From positions 60,047,002-60,111,001 of the forward strand of contig OZ038507.1 of the NCBI GenBank assembly GCA_964036315.1: a stretch of 64,000 nt of DNA. The letters are read 5' to 3'. A model generated the notes under the pieces. It did no database searches. It saw nothing but the letters and a program-made list of their open reading frames with translations, and was not told where the DNA came from. Shown here in pieces: positions 29,960 to 41,400 of this stretch. The stretch is from Acanthosepion esculentum. Taxonomy: Eukaryota; Mollusca; Cephalopoda; Sepiida; Sepiidae. The translations under genes and the position numbers were made by a program. The stretch's first letter is position 1. Every line of letters begins with the position of its first letter.

Positions 29960-30770
29960 CTGAAAAATTGTTCGGCTCATTCTCACGCTCCAGGAAGAAC
30001 TTGTCTATTTCCGACCGACTTTATCTTCAATGATCATCAAACTCTCCATGATTCCTAGGTTTTCAAAGGAACAGCATTTTTTTACATAAAGTTGGCATTC
30101 TACGACGTCACATTCTCAGTACAAGATTGGTGTAGCGATGTTGTGAAAGATACTAGCAACATTCGTTCTGTAGTTCATTAGATTTGCCGTATGTCGCATT
30201 GAAATTTTCCTTTTGCAAATGAAAAACTAACAAAGACAACACTTTTCTCTCGGTGCTTCGCCTAAAAATATTAAACAATGCCGTTATAATGGTGAATATA
30301 GGTTGAATAGTACCGAAACTGTAGTCACAGATTAAATAAACGTAGGTACCTCTATAAAAATCGCAATGCTCAACGTTTAGATTAATCTTAAAAATGAAAA
30401 ATATACTCTTGAAGTTTTCATTTTAGCTTTAATTGAAAGCTAAAGGACTAAATTTACTATTTCTAGTAAGCACAATACTCTGGTGTATTTCAAACAGAAA
30501 TTATATTGTTTGGAATCGATTTTCATTTTTTTTTTCAGTAAGATCGTCTAAACGCAAGGTTGTTCTCAGATTTCACACTTCCCTGGGTTTAATTAAATGA
30601 TTAAATCCTATTAAACAAAGATGCGTAATCTAGCCATTACTGAATAAGAGCCAACATTTTAGAGAGGTGGGGGTACCTAACATTTAAAATTTACCAGCTG
30701 TGATATTATCATTCGGCATCAGGGTACCGAGGCAACAAACGCTAACATTCATGGTGCGATGGATAAATTG
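29960..30770. other. No recognised feature
   Basis: AT-rich mixed DNA without open frames over 60 codons, tandem repeats or mobile-element motifs that I could identify. Confidence 0.5.
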
Positions 30771-30839
30771 TCGCCATTTTATATTTTTAATTTCGCACAT
30801 GCGCGTTTTTGTTTTTGTTTTTGATTTTGTTGACTGCAC

Positions 30840-31500
30840 AGTATAGTAGGGTCAGTTAGGCACCCTCTGTTAGAAAAAGAGCACCATGACGCAATTCACT
30901 CCACCAGAAATTTGGAAACGACATGCTGTGCAGCTTGGCATTCGCACCGGAAGCTACAATACGAACATTTCAGGATGAAAGGAGAGTGCAGAGTATTCGC
31001 AAAGAGTTGGATGAGTCTAATGGTGATTACGAAGGTACAGCAGCTCGGAAAACTCACTCTGATCGTTCTGATAATAACTCCCGAATTTGTTGGCAAGAGC
31101 CTTAGACTCAACACGGACGCCTACACTTGATGTTGTTGTGCTGCCCAGGGTCAAGAGGGTGCCTGCTAGAAGACACTATACCTGTTATCAGGACTCTGCA
31201 CCATTCCACACAAGCAGGAGCACCCAGTCATGGCTGCCAGACAATTTCTGCGACCACATTATCCCTTTCATCTGGCCACCTAACTCCCCAGACTCTAAAT
31301 CCCTTGACTATTATGTGTGGAGCGGAGTAGAGCAAGAGACCAAAAGAAATCTTTCCAACAATAAAGATGAACTGCAGGCAAGGATTATGGCAGCATTCAC
31401 CAAATGAAACAAGGAGACTGTCCAGAATAGTTGCAGGAGATTCCTAAGTCGTCTGGAGGCCGTGGTTGAAGTCAATAGCGATATTATTAAATAAATTTAC
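30840..31500 (+). pseudogene. Mariner-family transposase fragment (DD37D-like spacing)
   Basis: N-terminal pieces appear from 30886 (Met-Thr-Gln-Phe-Thr-Pro-Pro-Glu-Ile-Trp-Lys-Arg and, in another frame, Arg-Val-Gln-Ser-Ile-Arg-Lys-Glu-Leu). The middle is deleted. A 106-codon frame (31087-31407) then carries the catalytic end: Gln-Asp-Ser-Ala-Pro-Phe-His-Thr (second Asp) and Pro-Asn-Ser-Pro-Asp, Leu-Asp-Tyr-Tyr-Val-Trp (third Asp), with 37 residues between the two Asp. That spacing fits the DD37D (maT-type) branch. The first catalytic Asp lies in the deleted part, so it cannot work. Confidence 0.82.
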
Positions 31501-31554
31501 TAAAGAGTAAATTTGAAGATTTATTTATATTTCAAGATATTTTTTCTGTAATTT

Positions 31555-32172
31555 TGGTAAATGTATCTGTTAAAATGAGATGCCAGTGTTATTTTCCTTT
31601 TAGCGTCATTTGGACGACAATTTATCCATCGCACTTCTGTATATTTGTTAAAATGAGATGTCAGTGTTATTTTCCTTTTAGCGTCATTTGGACGACAATT
31701 TATCCATCGCACTTCTGTATATTTCTTAAAATGAAATGTCAGTGCTATTTTCATTTTAGCGTCATTTGGGCGATAAGTTATCCATCGCACTTCTGTATAT
31801 TTGTTAAAATGAGATGTCAGTGTTATTTTCCTTTTAGCGTCATTTGGACGTCAATTTATCCATCGCACTTTTGTATATTTGTTAAAATGAGATGTCAGTG
31901 TTATTTTCCTTTTAGCGTCATCTGGACGACAATTTATCCATCGCACTTCTGTATATCTGTTAAAATGAGATGTCAGTGTTATTTTTATTTTAGCGTCATT
32001 TGGACGACAATTTATCCATCGCACTTTTGTATATTTGTTAAAATGAGATGTCAGTGTTATTTTCCTTTTAGCGACATTTGGACGACAATTTATCCATCGC
32101 ACTTCTGTATATTTGTTAAAATGAGATGTCAGTGTTATTTTCCTTTTAGCGTCATTTGGACGACAATTTATT
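31555..32172 (+). repeat. 78 bp minisatellite, open on both strands
   Basis: Eight units of exactly 78 bp (26 codons) with few substitutions. Unit landmarks are AAAATGAGATGTCAGTGTTA, TTTAGCGTCATTTGGACGAC and TTATCCATCGCACTTCTGTA. Because 78 is divisible by three, a 226-codon frame runs through on the plus strand (31554-32234), and long frames run on the minus strand at 31521-31790 and 31851-32306. Both-strand openness argues that the frames come from the unit. No known protein repeat is recognised. Confidence 0.92.
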
Positions 32173-32650
32173 CCTGTATAATTTTGCTTATGGTGGTGAA
32201 GGTTTCCGTAGAAACCGCTACCCTTTTCGACTGATAGGTACGAAATTGCGAAAAGTCCGCTCTTCAGGTTTGAATTCAACTTTTTTCCATCAACTAACCT
32301 GGTCATTAACCGAGGTGAGCGAGTACAGTCAGGCGAGCATAGACGTTGGTGGGGGGGTGAGGAATGGGTTCATATCTTTCTCAATATGGGAATCTGAATT
32401 TCACGAACCCGCCTGGGAAATCGAACTCGACACGTCGGTTTCGTTTTGCCACACCGTAATCATTAAAATATCGGTAAAAAAAATAATATATACGCTTTCA
32501 CGGTCATCTCCCCCACCCCCGATTTATTCCAAACCAATTCGGCTGAATATGGAATCTATTCAGCAAATACAAACGTACTTTCTTCATTTCACGGATTTCC
32601 AATTTCCCTTTGATTCCATTCAAATTCGAAATCTGAATTAACAAGCATTG
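32173..32650 (-). repeat. Mixed DNA with a tRNA-like SINE remnant
   Basis: On the minus strand CGAGTTCGATTTCCCAGGCG at about 32408-32427 is B-box-like and ACGGTGTGGCAAAACG upstream is A-box-like, with normal spacing. The 161-codon plus-strand frame (32156-32641) is partly an extension of the minisatellite frame and matches no family I know. Confidence 0.35.
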
Positions 32651-33020
32651 ATTCTTCGGGTAACATGCACTGGCGTTATTGAAATCGAATGGAATTTCTG
32701 TTATTTTTGGCCAGCACCCATTACTATCAAGTGTTTAATTTTGGTTAATTAGCAACGGGGCAATGTGCGACAATTCGGGCTAGTTAGTTGAACTGGTCAT
32801 GCAGTACGATCAGCTGTTGAGTTGTTGAGTTGTGTCCCTTCGGCTAATAATGTCATAACATTAACATTGTCACAAATAATTAATGATAACGCGATAGACG
32901 TCGATAATGTTTTTTAAACACCACCTCTTTTAAACCGAAAAACTTTCCCCGAGAACACTAACGTCATTAATGTGGTAATCAATGACATCGTTGCTTACGT
33001 TTAAATATTGCAAATTATTC
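32651..33020. other. No recognised feature
   Basis: AT-rich mixed DNA. Nothing supportable. Confidence 0.5.
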
Positions 33021-33021
33021 A

Positions 33022-33903
33022 AATACTAGCAGCCGTACCCAGCTGGTTGATCACAAAAAGCGTTCAATTAGAATGAAGCAAAAACAGCATCAGGTTTAGA
33101 TGCAACAGAGTTTATCTTCTTCAATTACTTTAAAGTACTTTCATTAAAAAAAAACATTTTGAATTAATGAGTTTCTGATATAACAGAAGTAGTCTGTATT
33201 TATTCAATCGAACTTAGCCGAGGACATGAAGGGGTAAAACAGGTAACATGAAGATCCACTTCAGACCACAATTATTTGGGAGTTTTTTTTAAATTCAATT
33301 TGTTAGTGAGTTACCAGGGATGTAAAAGAGGATACATTTATAAAGCAATTGCTAATTTTGATGAAGATGGGTTGAAAGATAAACGAAAAATAAGGAAGAA
33401 ACCAGTAAAAATTGCCATTTACCGCAATTTACGTGGGTTTTCACTATATGACTGGGCTCAATTATCAAGTTAAATGAATGTTAAACAATCAACTTATTGT
33501 TGGCTACAATTGAGTGAAGTTTGTATTAGATTGCTTGAAAATTGAAGGAGTTTTTAATGTAAAATTTGTGCTGAAATCGATTTTTCGTTTTTCGCTAAAC
33601 GCAGTGACGTAGAAATAAAAGTGAAGTATCGTTGAGTTCGCCATGATGTAAGTAACCTACGTATCGCGTTTGAACGAAATCGGAGGAAAAAGTTGGATGT
33701 ATCGATTTATGATCGGTTTTATCGATTATTGACTTTTTAAAAATTATCGGTATTTTACGCTAAGAACCTATCTCTTTCATTGTACAATGTATGTGCCAAG
33801 TTTGATCGAAATCAGTTGGATGGATCTCGAGGGAAAAGGTATCAGACGGACAGAGAGCCAGACAGGCACACAGACATCCGCTGAATTATATATATATAGA
33901 TTA
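33022..33903 (+). repeat. Dispersed repeat with ACTAGCAGCCGTACCC start
   Basis: Starts ATACTAGCAGCCGTACCCAG and ends GAATTATATATATAGATTAA after a CAGACGGACAGAGAGCCAGA-type segment. Paired ends of this style delimit a widespread class of invertebrate interspersed repeats whose class I cannot fix from sequence alone. The interior has a 65-codon frame (33276-33473) without recognised motifs. Confidence 0.45.
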
Positions 33904-33949
33904 AACATATGCTATAGGCTAAATAGTAGGTTAGATTCTCTAGCAGCCA

Positions 33950-34860
33950 AGTCTAGGAAAATGAATTCAAAACCATGGACAAAGCAACAGAAAACAACTC
34001 TAGTATCTTTACCAAGAAGTCATGGCGGATTTCATAGACAAACAAAAAAAGAACAAAAAAGCAGCCATAATCGCCTATTTCCTTACAGGAGAAAGTCATC
34101 TCAGAAGTCAAAAGCGTGGAGGTGGCAACAGAAAGCTTTTTCATTATATTTCCCCAGAAATTATTGCAATTTGTAGAAAATAAGGAAAAGGATGGGGTCG
34201 AGATCCCTGATCGTCTACGTCTTGACAGGAGAAAGATACCCCTGAAGTCAAAAACTTGGAGGAGGCATCGGTAACCCTCTCCAATAACTTTCTTAGGAAA
34301 TCACGGTGAGTCATAGATAAAGAAAGCTGTAGCGAGCAATGATCGCCTACGTCTTGACAGGAGAATGACGCACCTGAAGTCAAAAGCGTGTAAACCCTCT
34401 CCAATATCTTTCTTAGGAAATCACGGTGAGTCATAGATAAAGAAAGCTGTAGAGAGCCATGATCGTCTACGTCTTGACAGCAGAATGACACCCCTGAAGT
34501 CAAAAGCGTGTAAACCCTCTCCAATATCTTTCTTAGGAAATCACGGTGAGTCATAGATAAAGAAAGCTGTAGAGAGCAATGATCGCCTACGTCTTGACAG
34601 GAGAATGACACCCCTGAAGTCAAAAGCGTGTAGGTGACAACCGAAACACTCTACACTATCTTTCCCTAAAAACCATTTCAATTCATAGATAATAAAGAAA
34701 AGGAAGCTTGTCAGATCCCTGATCGTCCCTGTCTTGACAGGGGAAAGACAACCTAAAGTCAAAATCGTAGAGGACGCAACAGGAACCCTCGTCACTCTTT
34801 TGCACAATGGGAATTAATAGATAATACAGAAAAGGACGCTGTCAAGACCCATGACCGACT
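33950..34860. repeat. 120 bp minisatellite (about seven units)
   Basis: The phrase GTCTTGACAG recurs at 34220, 34351, 34471, 34591 and 34731, giving spacings near 131, 120, 120 and 140. Shared words are CTGAAGTCAAAAGCGTGTA and TTTCTTAGGAAATCACGGTG. 120 bp is 40 codons, so a 159-codon minus-strand frame (34144-34623) spans the three regular units. Outer units are diverged and change length. No protein family is recognised, and array expansion explains the frame. Confidence 0.9.
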
Positions 34861-35039
34861 ACACTGTAAACAAATATTAATAAACATCATATTTAGTGAT
34901 TTTTGCAAAAACTGGATTTTGATATCCCTTATATTCAAAAAGCTTATCTAATTTCAATACAAGTGGATACCATCAATTTAACGTGTTGAAAGAGTGTGTA
35001 GCGTCAGTCTTCCAAATGACGAGGCGCCACCTTACTACT

Positions 35040-35350
35040 CCCTCGTGTTTTCAAAATAATTCAAGTGTCACTTTTTGATTACCAGCAGCTGTTTCTTTAC
35101 AGTCCCGGCTCTCCTGAGAACTTTCTCCTTTTTCAAATGTGATGTCCATGGCATTCTCATCATTTGTCGGTGGAGCCACATCTCTATCGTTTCACGCTTG
35201 GTCTCGAGTATTGGGTTCATATCTTTCTCTATACGGCCAGATGACTTGGTTCGGAAGATAAGACGATACCTGTCGCAAGAGGCACACGTGCGTCGTGTAG
35301 TAGACTGTCGCACAGAAGTACGTGTCGTTGCTGACACTGTAGTTTGAACC
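35040..35350 (-). pseudogene. RTE-like LINE fragment (second subfamily)
   Basis: An 89-codon minus-strand frame contains Glu-Met-Trp-Leu-His-Arg-Gln-Met-Met-Arg-Met-Pro-Trp-Thr, then Val-Leu-Arg-Arg-Ala-Gly. This is the same RT C-terminal stretch as in the 5.7 kb and 60.5 kb copies but with subfamily-specific residues. Catalytic motifs are missing and both ends are truncated. Confidence 0.7.
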
Positions 35351-35582
35351 TAGATCGCCAGTGAGCAACCCGGGCGATTGCATTATTGAATTAAGTGGGT
35401 CACGTGACCATAAAGGAAACGCATAAATAGAAAGTAGCGTGGACAACTGAGGGGGTCACCATTTCTATACTATCCTCTGTTACTATACCGATCACGATTC
35501 TATTCTCTATACTATTTGTTTTTTACTGATCATTATACTATTCGGCATTTATTATTTCAACCAGTATTATTAGTGCAAGTAA

Positions 35583-35700
35583 GGCACCTCGAGGCGGTGT
35601 CTCGCTATAACAATTACGACTGAACAGTGAGTTCGATCCTCACTGGATGCCCCATATTTTCGGCCTTGTGCCACACCTAAGCTACGCTTGAAAATAAAAA
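35583..35700 (+). repeat. SINE family B, copy 1 (A-box deleted)
   Basis: GGCACCTCGAGGCGGTGTCT leads to ACAATTACGACTGAACAGTG, B box GAGTTCGATCCTCACTGG and the family end CGGCCTTGTGCCACACCTAA, GCTACGCTTG. Compared with copies at 45.5 and 62.3 kb it lacks the TAATGGTTAGCAAGCTTG segment. It ends in an A-rich tail. Confidence 0.85.
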
Positions 35701-35876
35701 ATAAAATGTGTAAATTCCTCCCTATTTATCATCTCTCAGTTGCGTCTCTGTTTTTTTTGGGCAGAGTGCACTCAGAGTCGCAACTGAGGAAAATTATACT
35801 GAAAGGTGCCCAGACCTGGGAAACAGTTGCCTTAGGCCGCGCCCTTACATTACGCCAGAAAGACGGATCGGTGCTC

Positions 35877-35956
35877 GCACCGACGCCAGCGCAACCGACG
35901 CCAGCGCAACCGACGCCAGCGTAACCGACGCCAGCGCAACCGACGCCAGCGCAATT
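35877..35956 (+). repeat. 15 bp tandem repeat
   Basis: Five copies of CGACGCCAGCGCAAC (one with a T change). GC-rich, in contrast to its surroundings. Confidence 0.95.
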
Positions 35957-36364
35957 TTTGTTCCTGGCCTCGGTGTACGCGATTGGGCCAGCACCTTAAA
36001 AAAAAAAACAAACCTTGTGTCACAATTCGTCTTAGTGGGGAGACAGAGTAAATACCCAGTATTATTAGTGCTAGTATTACTACTACCAGTACTGGCGTTA
36101 CAAGTCTCGACGACAACGGGCAGTTTGGAAGTGATAACGGACATTCGTCTGACATCACAAAAGTGACTACAAGCGTAGGCGTTCTAACATTATAAATTAG
36201 ACAAAATCTTAATTACTATTATGAGATAAGAGCTGTTTAAAAGAAGGCTGAACTTCCAAAAAAAAATCATTGTGCTGTTTTGCGTACGTCAATCCTGTAA
36301 ACACAAAAGATATCTATTGCTCAAATGTCTATCGCCGCCACAAAAATCAATTATTAAAAAAAAA

Positions 36365-36595
36365 CACTTAGACGATTATGTATCTTTCGATACATGACTG
36401 ACGAGGCAGATTTTTTTCCCGCAGTAGGTTGCCATTTCTTTCTGCGGTAGACCAGTTGCCATCCAAAGCTACAGAACCCGGTCTGTCCTGCTGGTGAGAG
36501 AAAAAATGGTTTCATAACTTTCCCAAGGGTAAATTCGAACTCGGCTCTCCGATTCCTCAGTCTGAGACGCTATACATTATTCCATCGTGCTAGAA
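36365..36595 (-). repeat. SINE family A, copy 3
   Basis: Reverse-oriented relative of the 6.0 kb copy, including the terminal hairpin with GAAA loop (36378-36395), the tRNA-like head (B box at about 36530-36542 as GAATTCGAA-type inverse) and the GGAATAATG A-box word. The body has small rearrangements. Confidence 0.85.
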
Positions 36596-36599
36596 AACG

Positions 36600-36780
36600 T
36601 TTTTTTCCATTTCTTTCTGCGTTGGCGTCCGGTCTGTCCCGCTATTTACCCATAGCTGGGTGGGGGGAGAAGAACAGTATTCATACCTTTCCCAAGGGTA
36701 TTAGCACGTAAGTGAATGTAATGGATTCGACCGGAATTCGAACTCGGCTCTCTGATTCCGCAATCCGAGCCGTGCCTAAC
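36600..36780 (-). repeat. SINE family A, copy 4
   Basis: On the minus strand: GGCTCGGATTGCGGAATCAG, GAGTTCGAATTCCGG, ATTACATTCACTTACGTGC and CAGCTATGGGTAAATAGC. The A-box end and the 3' end are shortened. It lies tail-to-head next to copy 3, suggesting local duplication or nested insertion. Confidence 0.82.
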
Positions 36781-36884
36781 ATAAACAAAACTAAAATTTC
36801 CTTTTCCTACCCATAAGATCATAGAAATATGTCAATTAATAACTAATAAATGTTTTTGGTTTGTTTTGTTTTTTTACCTTCGAT

Positions 36885-37335
36885 AAAAAATTTTCATCGT
36901 CAAAATTTGGTTTACGGATGGGATCCAATATGGCGTTTTGGACTGTCAATTATTGGAATTTCTAGAAAGTGTTCCTTTCAAAACTATTATGCCACAAAAT
37001 TCTTATTCTTATAACTACATAGATGATTCTCTATTATTATGTCCACAAGACATAGTTTTACCCAATTTTGTCAACAAACTTAATAACGTTGAACAGACAA
37101 TAGATTTTACTTTTGAATCTGAATATAACACTTTACCTTTCCTAGATATCATCCTACACAAAACTAATAACGACTTTCAGTTGGAATCTATCAACAAGAA
37201 TAACCTCATCAATTTTTATTCCCATCACTGCAATAGGATAAAATCTCGAATAATTATAAGATTTTATTTAAGATCTTGAAGTACCTTCAACTCTCAATAA
37301 TTACCCGAAGAAGAAACAAACATAGAAAACACTTT
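36885..37335 (+). pseudogene. Penelope-like element, reverse transcriptase fragment
   Basis: Upstream of the 113-codon frame the DNA reads Phe-Gly-Leu-x-Met-Gly. In frame come Leu-Glu-Ser-Val-Pro-Phe-Lys, Tyr-Ile-Asp-Asp (RT catalytic box), Asn-Lys-Leu-Asn-Asn-Val-Glu, Leu-Pro-Phe-Leu-Asp-Ile and Phe-Tyr-Ser-His-His. This is the Penelope RT order from the MG motif through the YxDD box to the region before the thumb. 5' and 3' parts, including any endonuclease, are gone. It belongs to a different Penelope family from the 42 kb and 51 kb copies. Confidence 0.85.
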
Positions 37336-37399
37336 CAAAAATGTCCATGCTCAAAAAAACACGATATAAAATTCACTATTATTTTGTCTATAAAGTTAA

Positions 37400-37690
37400 T
37401 TGTGTTAACTTTTTAACAAGAAAAGTCTCAAGTTCATGTTAAAAATGGCCACAAAATATTGTTGATTTAAGTTTGAAAGATCTATTATGACATGTCGCTA
37501 ATTTTTGTTTGTATTTTAGACACATTGCATTTGTATTCAATTTTTCTGGCTGAATTTGTCCCCTGTATTACATACGATCCATCATTGTATATAATTAAGT
37601 TAATAAAAGGTGTATTTTATATGAATACCACTTTATGAAAATTGAGATGTAGTAGAGGGGGGAGCCGTGTCATAACCATACGATGCTAAA
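37400..37690 (+). repeat. Dispersed repeat shared with 44.55-44.83 kb
   Basis: GATCTATTATGACATGTCGC, ACATACGATCCATCATTGTA and TAAAAGGTGTATTTTATATG-type words match the block at 44560-44830 over some 250 bp. Not coding. Confidence 0.7.
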
Positions 37691-37826
37691 TTTTGTCAAT
37701 TTTCAAGAGAAGTCACTACTTGTTACATATGAAAGTTTTCTTTGAACAGTCACATCTCAGTTTACCCAGAAACAAACAATAGAGTTAGTAATAAGAAAAG
37801 TTGACATTAATACAAAATTTCACAGC

Positions 37827-38078
37827 TTGATATGATATTAGTATTCATAATATTGATATCTTATTGATATGATATTAGTGTTCATAATATTGATATCTTA
37901 TTGATATGATAGTAGTATTCATAATATTGATACCTTATTGATATGATATTAGTGTTCATAATATTGATATCTTATTGATATGATAGTAGTATTCATAATA
38001 TTGATATCTTATTGATATGATATTAGTATTCATAATATTGATATCTTATTGATATGATATTAGTATTCATAATATATC
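37827..38078 (+). repeat. 37 bp tandem repeat
   Basis: Seven near-identical units of TGATATGATATTAGTATTCA then TAATATTGATATCTTAT at 37-base spacing (starts at 37828, 37865, 37902, 37939, 37976, 38013 and 38050). AT-rich and non-coding. Confidence 0.95.
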
Positions 38079-38154
38079 TCAGTATTGGGCACTCTTGTAA
38101 AAACAATATTTTTATTCATTGGAATTTGCTCCGTATACATAAAGCCTATACTTG

Positions 38155-38157
<3 letters not shown>

Positions 38158-38202
<45 letters not shown>
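38158..38202. repeat. (TA)n microsatellite
   Basis: TA run at the outer end of the Penelope tail. Confidence 0.9.
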
Positions 38203-38205
<3 letters not shown>

Positions 38206-38460
38206 CATGTTGTATTGAATGTTAAAGACAACATAGTCTTTCATATTTTCTTTTGAATTTTCTCATATTCTCTAATGAGACTTTTTATGTGAAAATGATT
38301 TCGAAATATGTATTGTCCGTACGATGACCTAGAGGCTTTCGAACATCATTGTTCATCTTCAGGGTCAATATTTTTAGTCAAAATCTTTTAAACAAACATT
38401 TGCCAATTATCTTGTAGCGTAATAATGTTATTATTTATTTGCATTTTAAAATACAAAATG
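38203..38460 (-). repeat. Penelope-like element 3' tail (minus)
   Basis: On the minus strand CTGAAGATGAACAATGATGT and TCGAAAGCC form a GAAC/GTTC hairpin between CTGAAGA and GAAA. The outermost 95 bp (38203-38297) are nearly the exact inverse of 43045-43138, so the composite element between them has inverted terminal copies. It is the expected 3' end of the Penelope coding fragment at 41836-42857, separated from it by the LINE insertion. Confidence 0.65.
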
Positions 38461-41400
38461 TGCCACAAGGGCTAAAAATGGGAAGGGGGAAAAGACTGGT
38501 CTTCTCTAGTCCTACCTGAAAACTATCTAGTCTCATTCGTTGACCCATTCGTACTTACAATTTTCCTTTCACCATAACAACACATTTACTTTCACAACAC
38601 AATCACCAAAATACCTCATTTTCTCGATGAAAAGCCCTAACATTAATTTTTATTTACAAAATCATCGAGGGAAGGGAAAAAAATCAAAAGCCCAATGTTT
38701 ATATACAATGTAAAATATGTATGTACAAGAAACTAAACAAAACAATATTAGTAGTAGGACCCTTCCAAAAATGTGGCAGAAATCTCTATTAACTGGGATG
38801 AACATTTCCAGAGAACAGAGACATCTGTCACCTAAAACGTGGGGAGGGGTGGAGACAAGAAACTAAAAAGGAGGACAAAAAAACAGGACTTATGTACTTG
38901 CATGCTCTAGCTACGTTGAAAGGAAAATATTTAGCCCTGAGGAGGCCAAAACTGAACATGAAAATGTCCTATCTTACCTTAAAAGGCTGGGATGACTAAT
39001 GTTTCGGTTCGAGGCCCAAAATCCTCTTGCTTAAGTTGCGTCCAACAACCACTCTAGGTCAGCACCTCTCACTCGCACCAAGCGCGAAATTTTCACCCAC
39101 CTTTTGCCGAAATTCCACGAGGAGAGACGCGCCCTCTCCGCCCTGATCTTAACCTTAAGCTGATGCCTAAAGAATGAGACCAGTTGCAAAGAGGAAAATT
39201 TCTCACCTGCGGGGAACTCCTTCTGTCTAGTCGTCCACACCACCATTCGCATAATGCCGAGCAGACACAAGAGCACATAGTGCTGATCCCTGGACATTGA
39301 CGGTACCACATTGGTACAAACGGAACTGGCTTCCAGGACAAAAAACTTTCCGTCCAAGACGCGAACCATGTAGCCTTCAATCAGCCTGCACAGAGGTTGC
39401 ACAATGTCGCAGTGGAAGAAGGCATGTTCAATTGACTCCTCCCAGTCACCACAGCGAACACATTCGGCTGAAATAGCCAAACCCGCTGCGCAGAGCTTTT
39501 TGCCGACCCAGAGAGCCCATCGCAACACCAGCCAGGTTAGTGATGACGCGTCGTTGTTGAGACATTTCAACCCGGGCGCCCAAGGCGAGACGGAGCGAAA
39601 CTCCTTGTTCGTAAGGCCCAGCTTGCCCGGAAGCTTGTCCTTGGCAATCCCCCTCACTGCTACCCGATACAAAGCCTTCCGAGACATATCCTGTGTATCG
39701 GGGAGGCGATCTTTAACCTTTAACAGGCAACGCAACGCGTCTCTACATTCCTTATAAAAGAGGCATTCACCTTCAGGTGAGCGGTGCGCCTCCGCCTCGT
39801 CGAAATGCATACTTTGAAGGGACGGAAAAGATTGACGGGCGTCTTCCTTCCAGAATTCGCCTTCACCGTCGTTTTGCGTACACATCCGTTCTAGGAAATT
39901 CAAGCGGAGCATATGCTGACGTGTCTCGACGCTTGGCATTCCCAGACCGCCTTCGGCAGGATGGAGGCAGCAGACCTCGCGACTTACCATGTGAGCCTTT
40001 CCTCTCCAGAGGAAATCGAAAAGCTCTTTAACGAATTTGACTAGTACGGTAGACGGGAGTGGAAGAACCGAAAGCCGGTAAAGGAGAATCGGGTAGATGT
40101 GCGAAATGCACACTTCCGCCCTCCCCTTCAAGGAAAGATTCCTTCGAGTCCACAGACGAACTGCTTCGTCGACCTTCCTTCGAACTTCCAACCAATTTGT
40201 GTCCAGCAGAAGGCCGGGACCGAACCAGATACCGAGTATCTTCACCGGCCCGTCCGTCCAGCTGAAGGGCCCGGGAAGAGTAACTCCCTCCCACTCAGCC
40301 AACCGCAAGCCAACTGACTTTTCGCGGTTGATTTTGGCCCCTGCCACCGTCTCATACTTGCAAATCTCTTTGCCGATTTCGTGAATCTCGGCGGTGTTCG
40401 TTACGAAAACAGACACGTCGTCAGCATAGGCGGAATACTTAGCCGCTTTGGTGGCACCAGGTAAAGAAATTCCGCGAAGGACCGGATTCGCCTTTAGTTT
40501 GTGAAGGAAGGGCTCCAACGCAAGGACATAGAGCATAGGCGAGAGCGGACAACCCTGACGAATGGATCGAGACAAGGTAAAAGGCTCCGACCTCACCCCG
40601 TTCACTTCCACCAGTGCCCCCGGGGACTTGTACAGGAGACGGGTCCAGGAACGAAATTGTGGCCCGAAACCGGCAGACGCGAGAACAGCCTCGAGAAAAC
40701 GATGGTCGACCCTATCGAATGCCTTGGACTGATCCAAATTGATTAGCGCGGCTTCACCGTCGACTTTTTCCATGATCTGGCGAACAATATGAAGGTTGTC
40801 CTGAATAGTCCTGCCCCTCACAGCGCATGTCTGTTCGGGACCGATTAGACTATCGAGGACAAGCTGCAAACGGTTGGCCAAGACCTTCGCCAAAATCTTC
40901 AACTCTACATTGAGCATAGTCAAAGGGCGGAAATTATCTAACCCATCCCCTCCGCTTTTGTTCTTGCGTAGCAACTTGATGACACCCCTGGTGAAGCGTT
41001 GGGGTATGTTCCCATTCCTCAACCAGTGGTTGAACATCAGTGCCAGCAGCGGAACAAAAACGGGCGACAGCCTCAAGTACACCTCGTAGGGAAGACCGTC
41101 TATACCCGGAGTCTTGTCTCGGCCGGCCTGCTTCAGCGCTTCCCAGATTTCCTCCTCGGTGACGGCCCCTTCGCACACATCCGCTTCCCCCGTCTCGAGA
41201 CGCGGAAAGTCGGCTAGATATGCGTCGAAATTGGCGGGGCTCAGTCCGGGCTCCCTGGTGAAAAGGTCGCGGAAATGAGACCGAAACGCCTCGCAGATGC
41301 CTTCGTTTGTAGTCATCTGTCGTCCGTCCGGCGATGTGACGCTCGGAAAGTAGCGATCTGCCGCGCTGCGCAACTCCTCTTTCCTCAGTTCGGCAGCCAT

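Noticed and set aside
31554..32234. 226-codon frame as a repeat protein gene
   Set aside because: The minus strand is equally open, units show no coding bias that I can see, and there is no promoter or splice context.
38330..38385. Possible hammerhead in the 38.3 kb tail (CTGAAGA, GAAC/GTTC, GAAA)
   Set aside because: Stem III needs a bulge and stem I only pairs with a 7-base asymmetric loop, so it is not convincing by eye.
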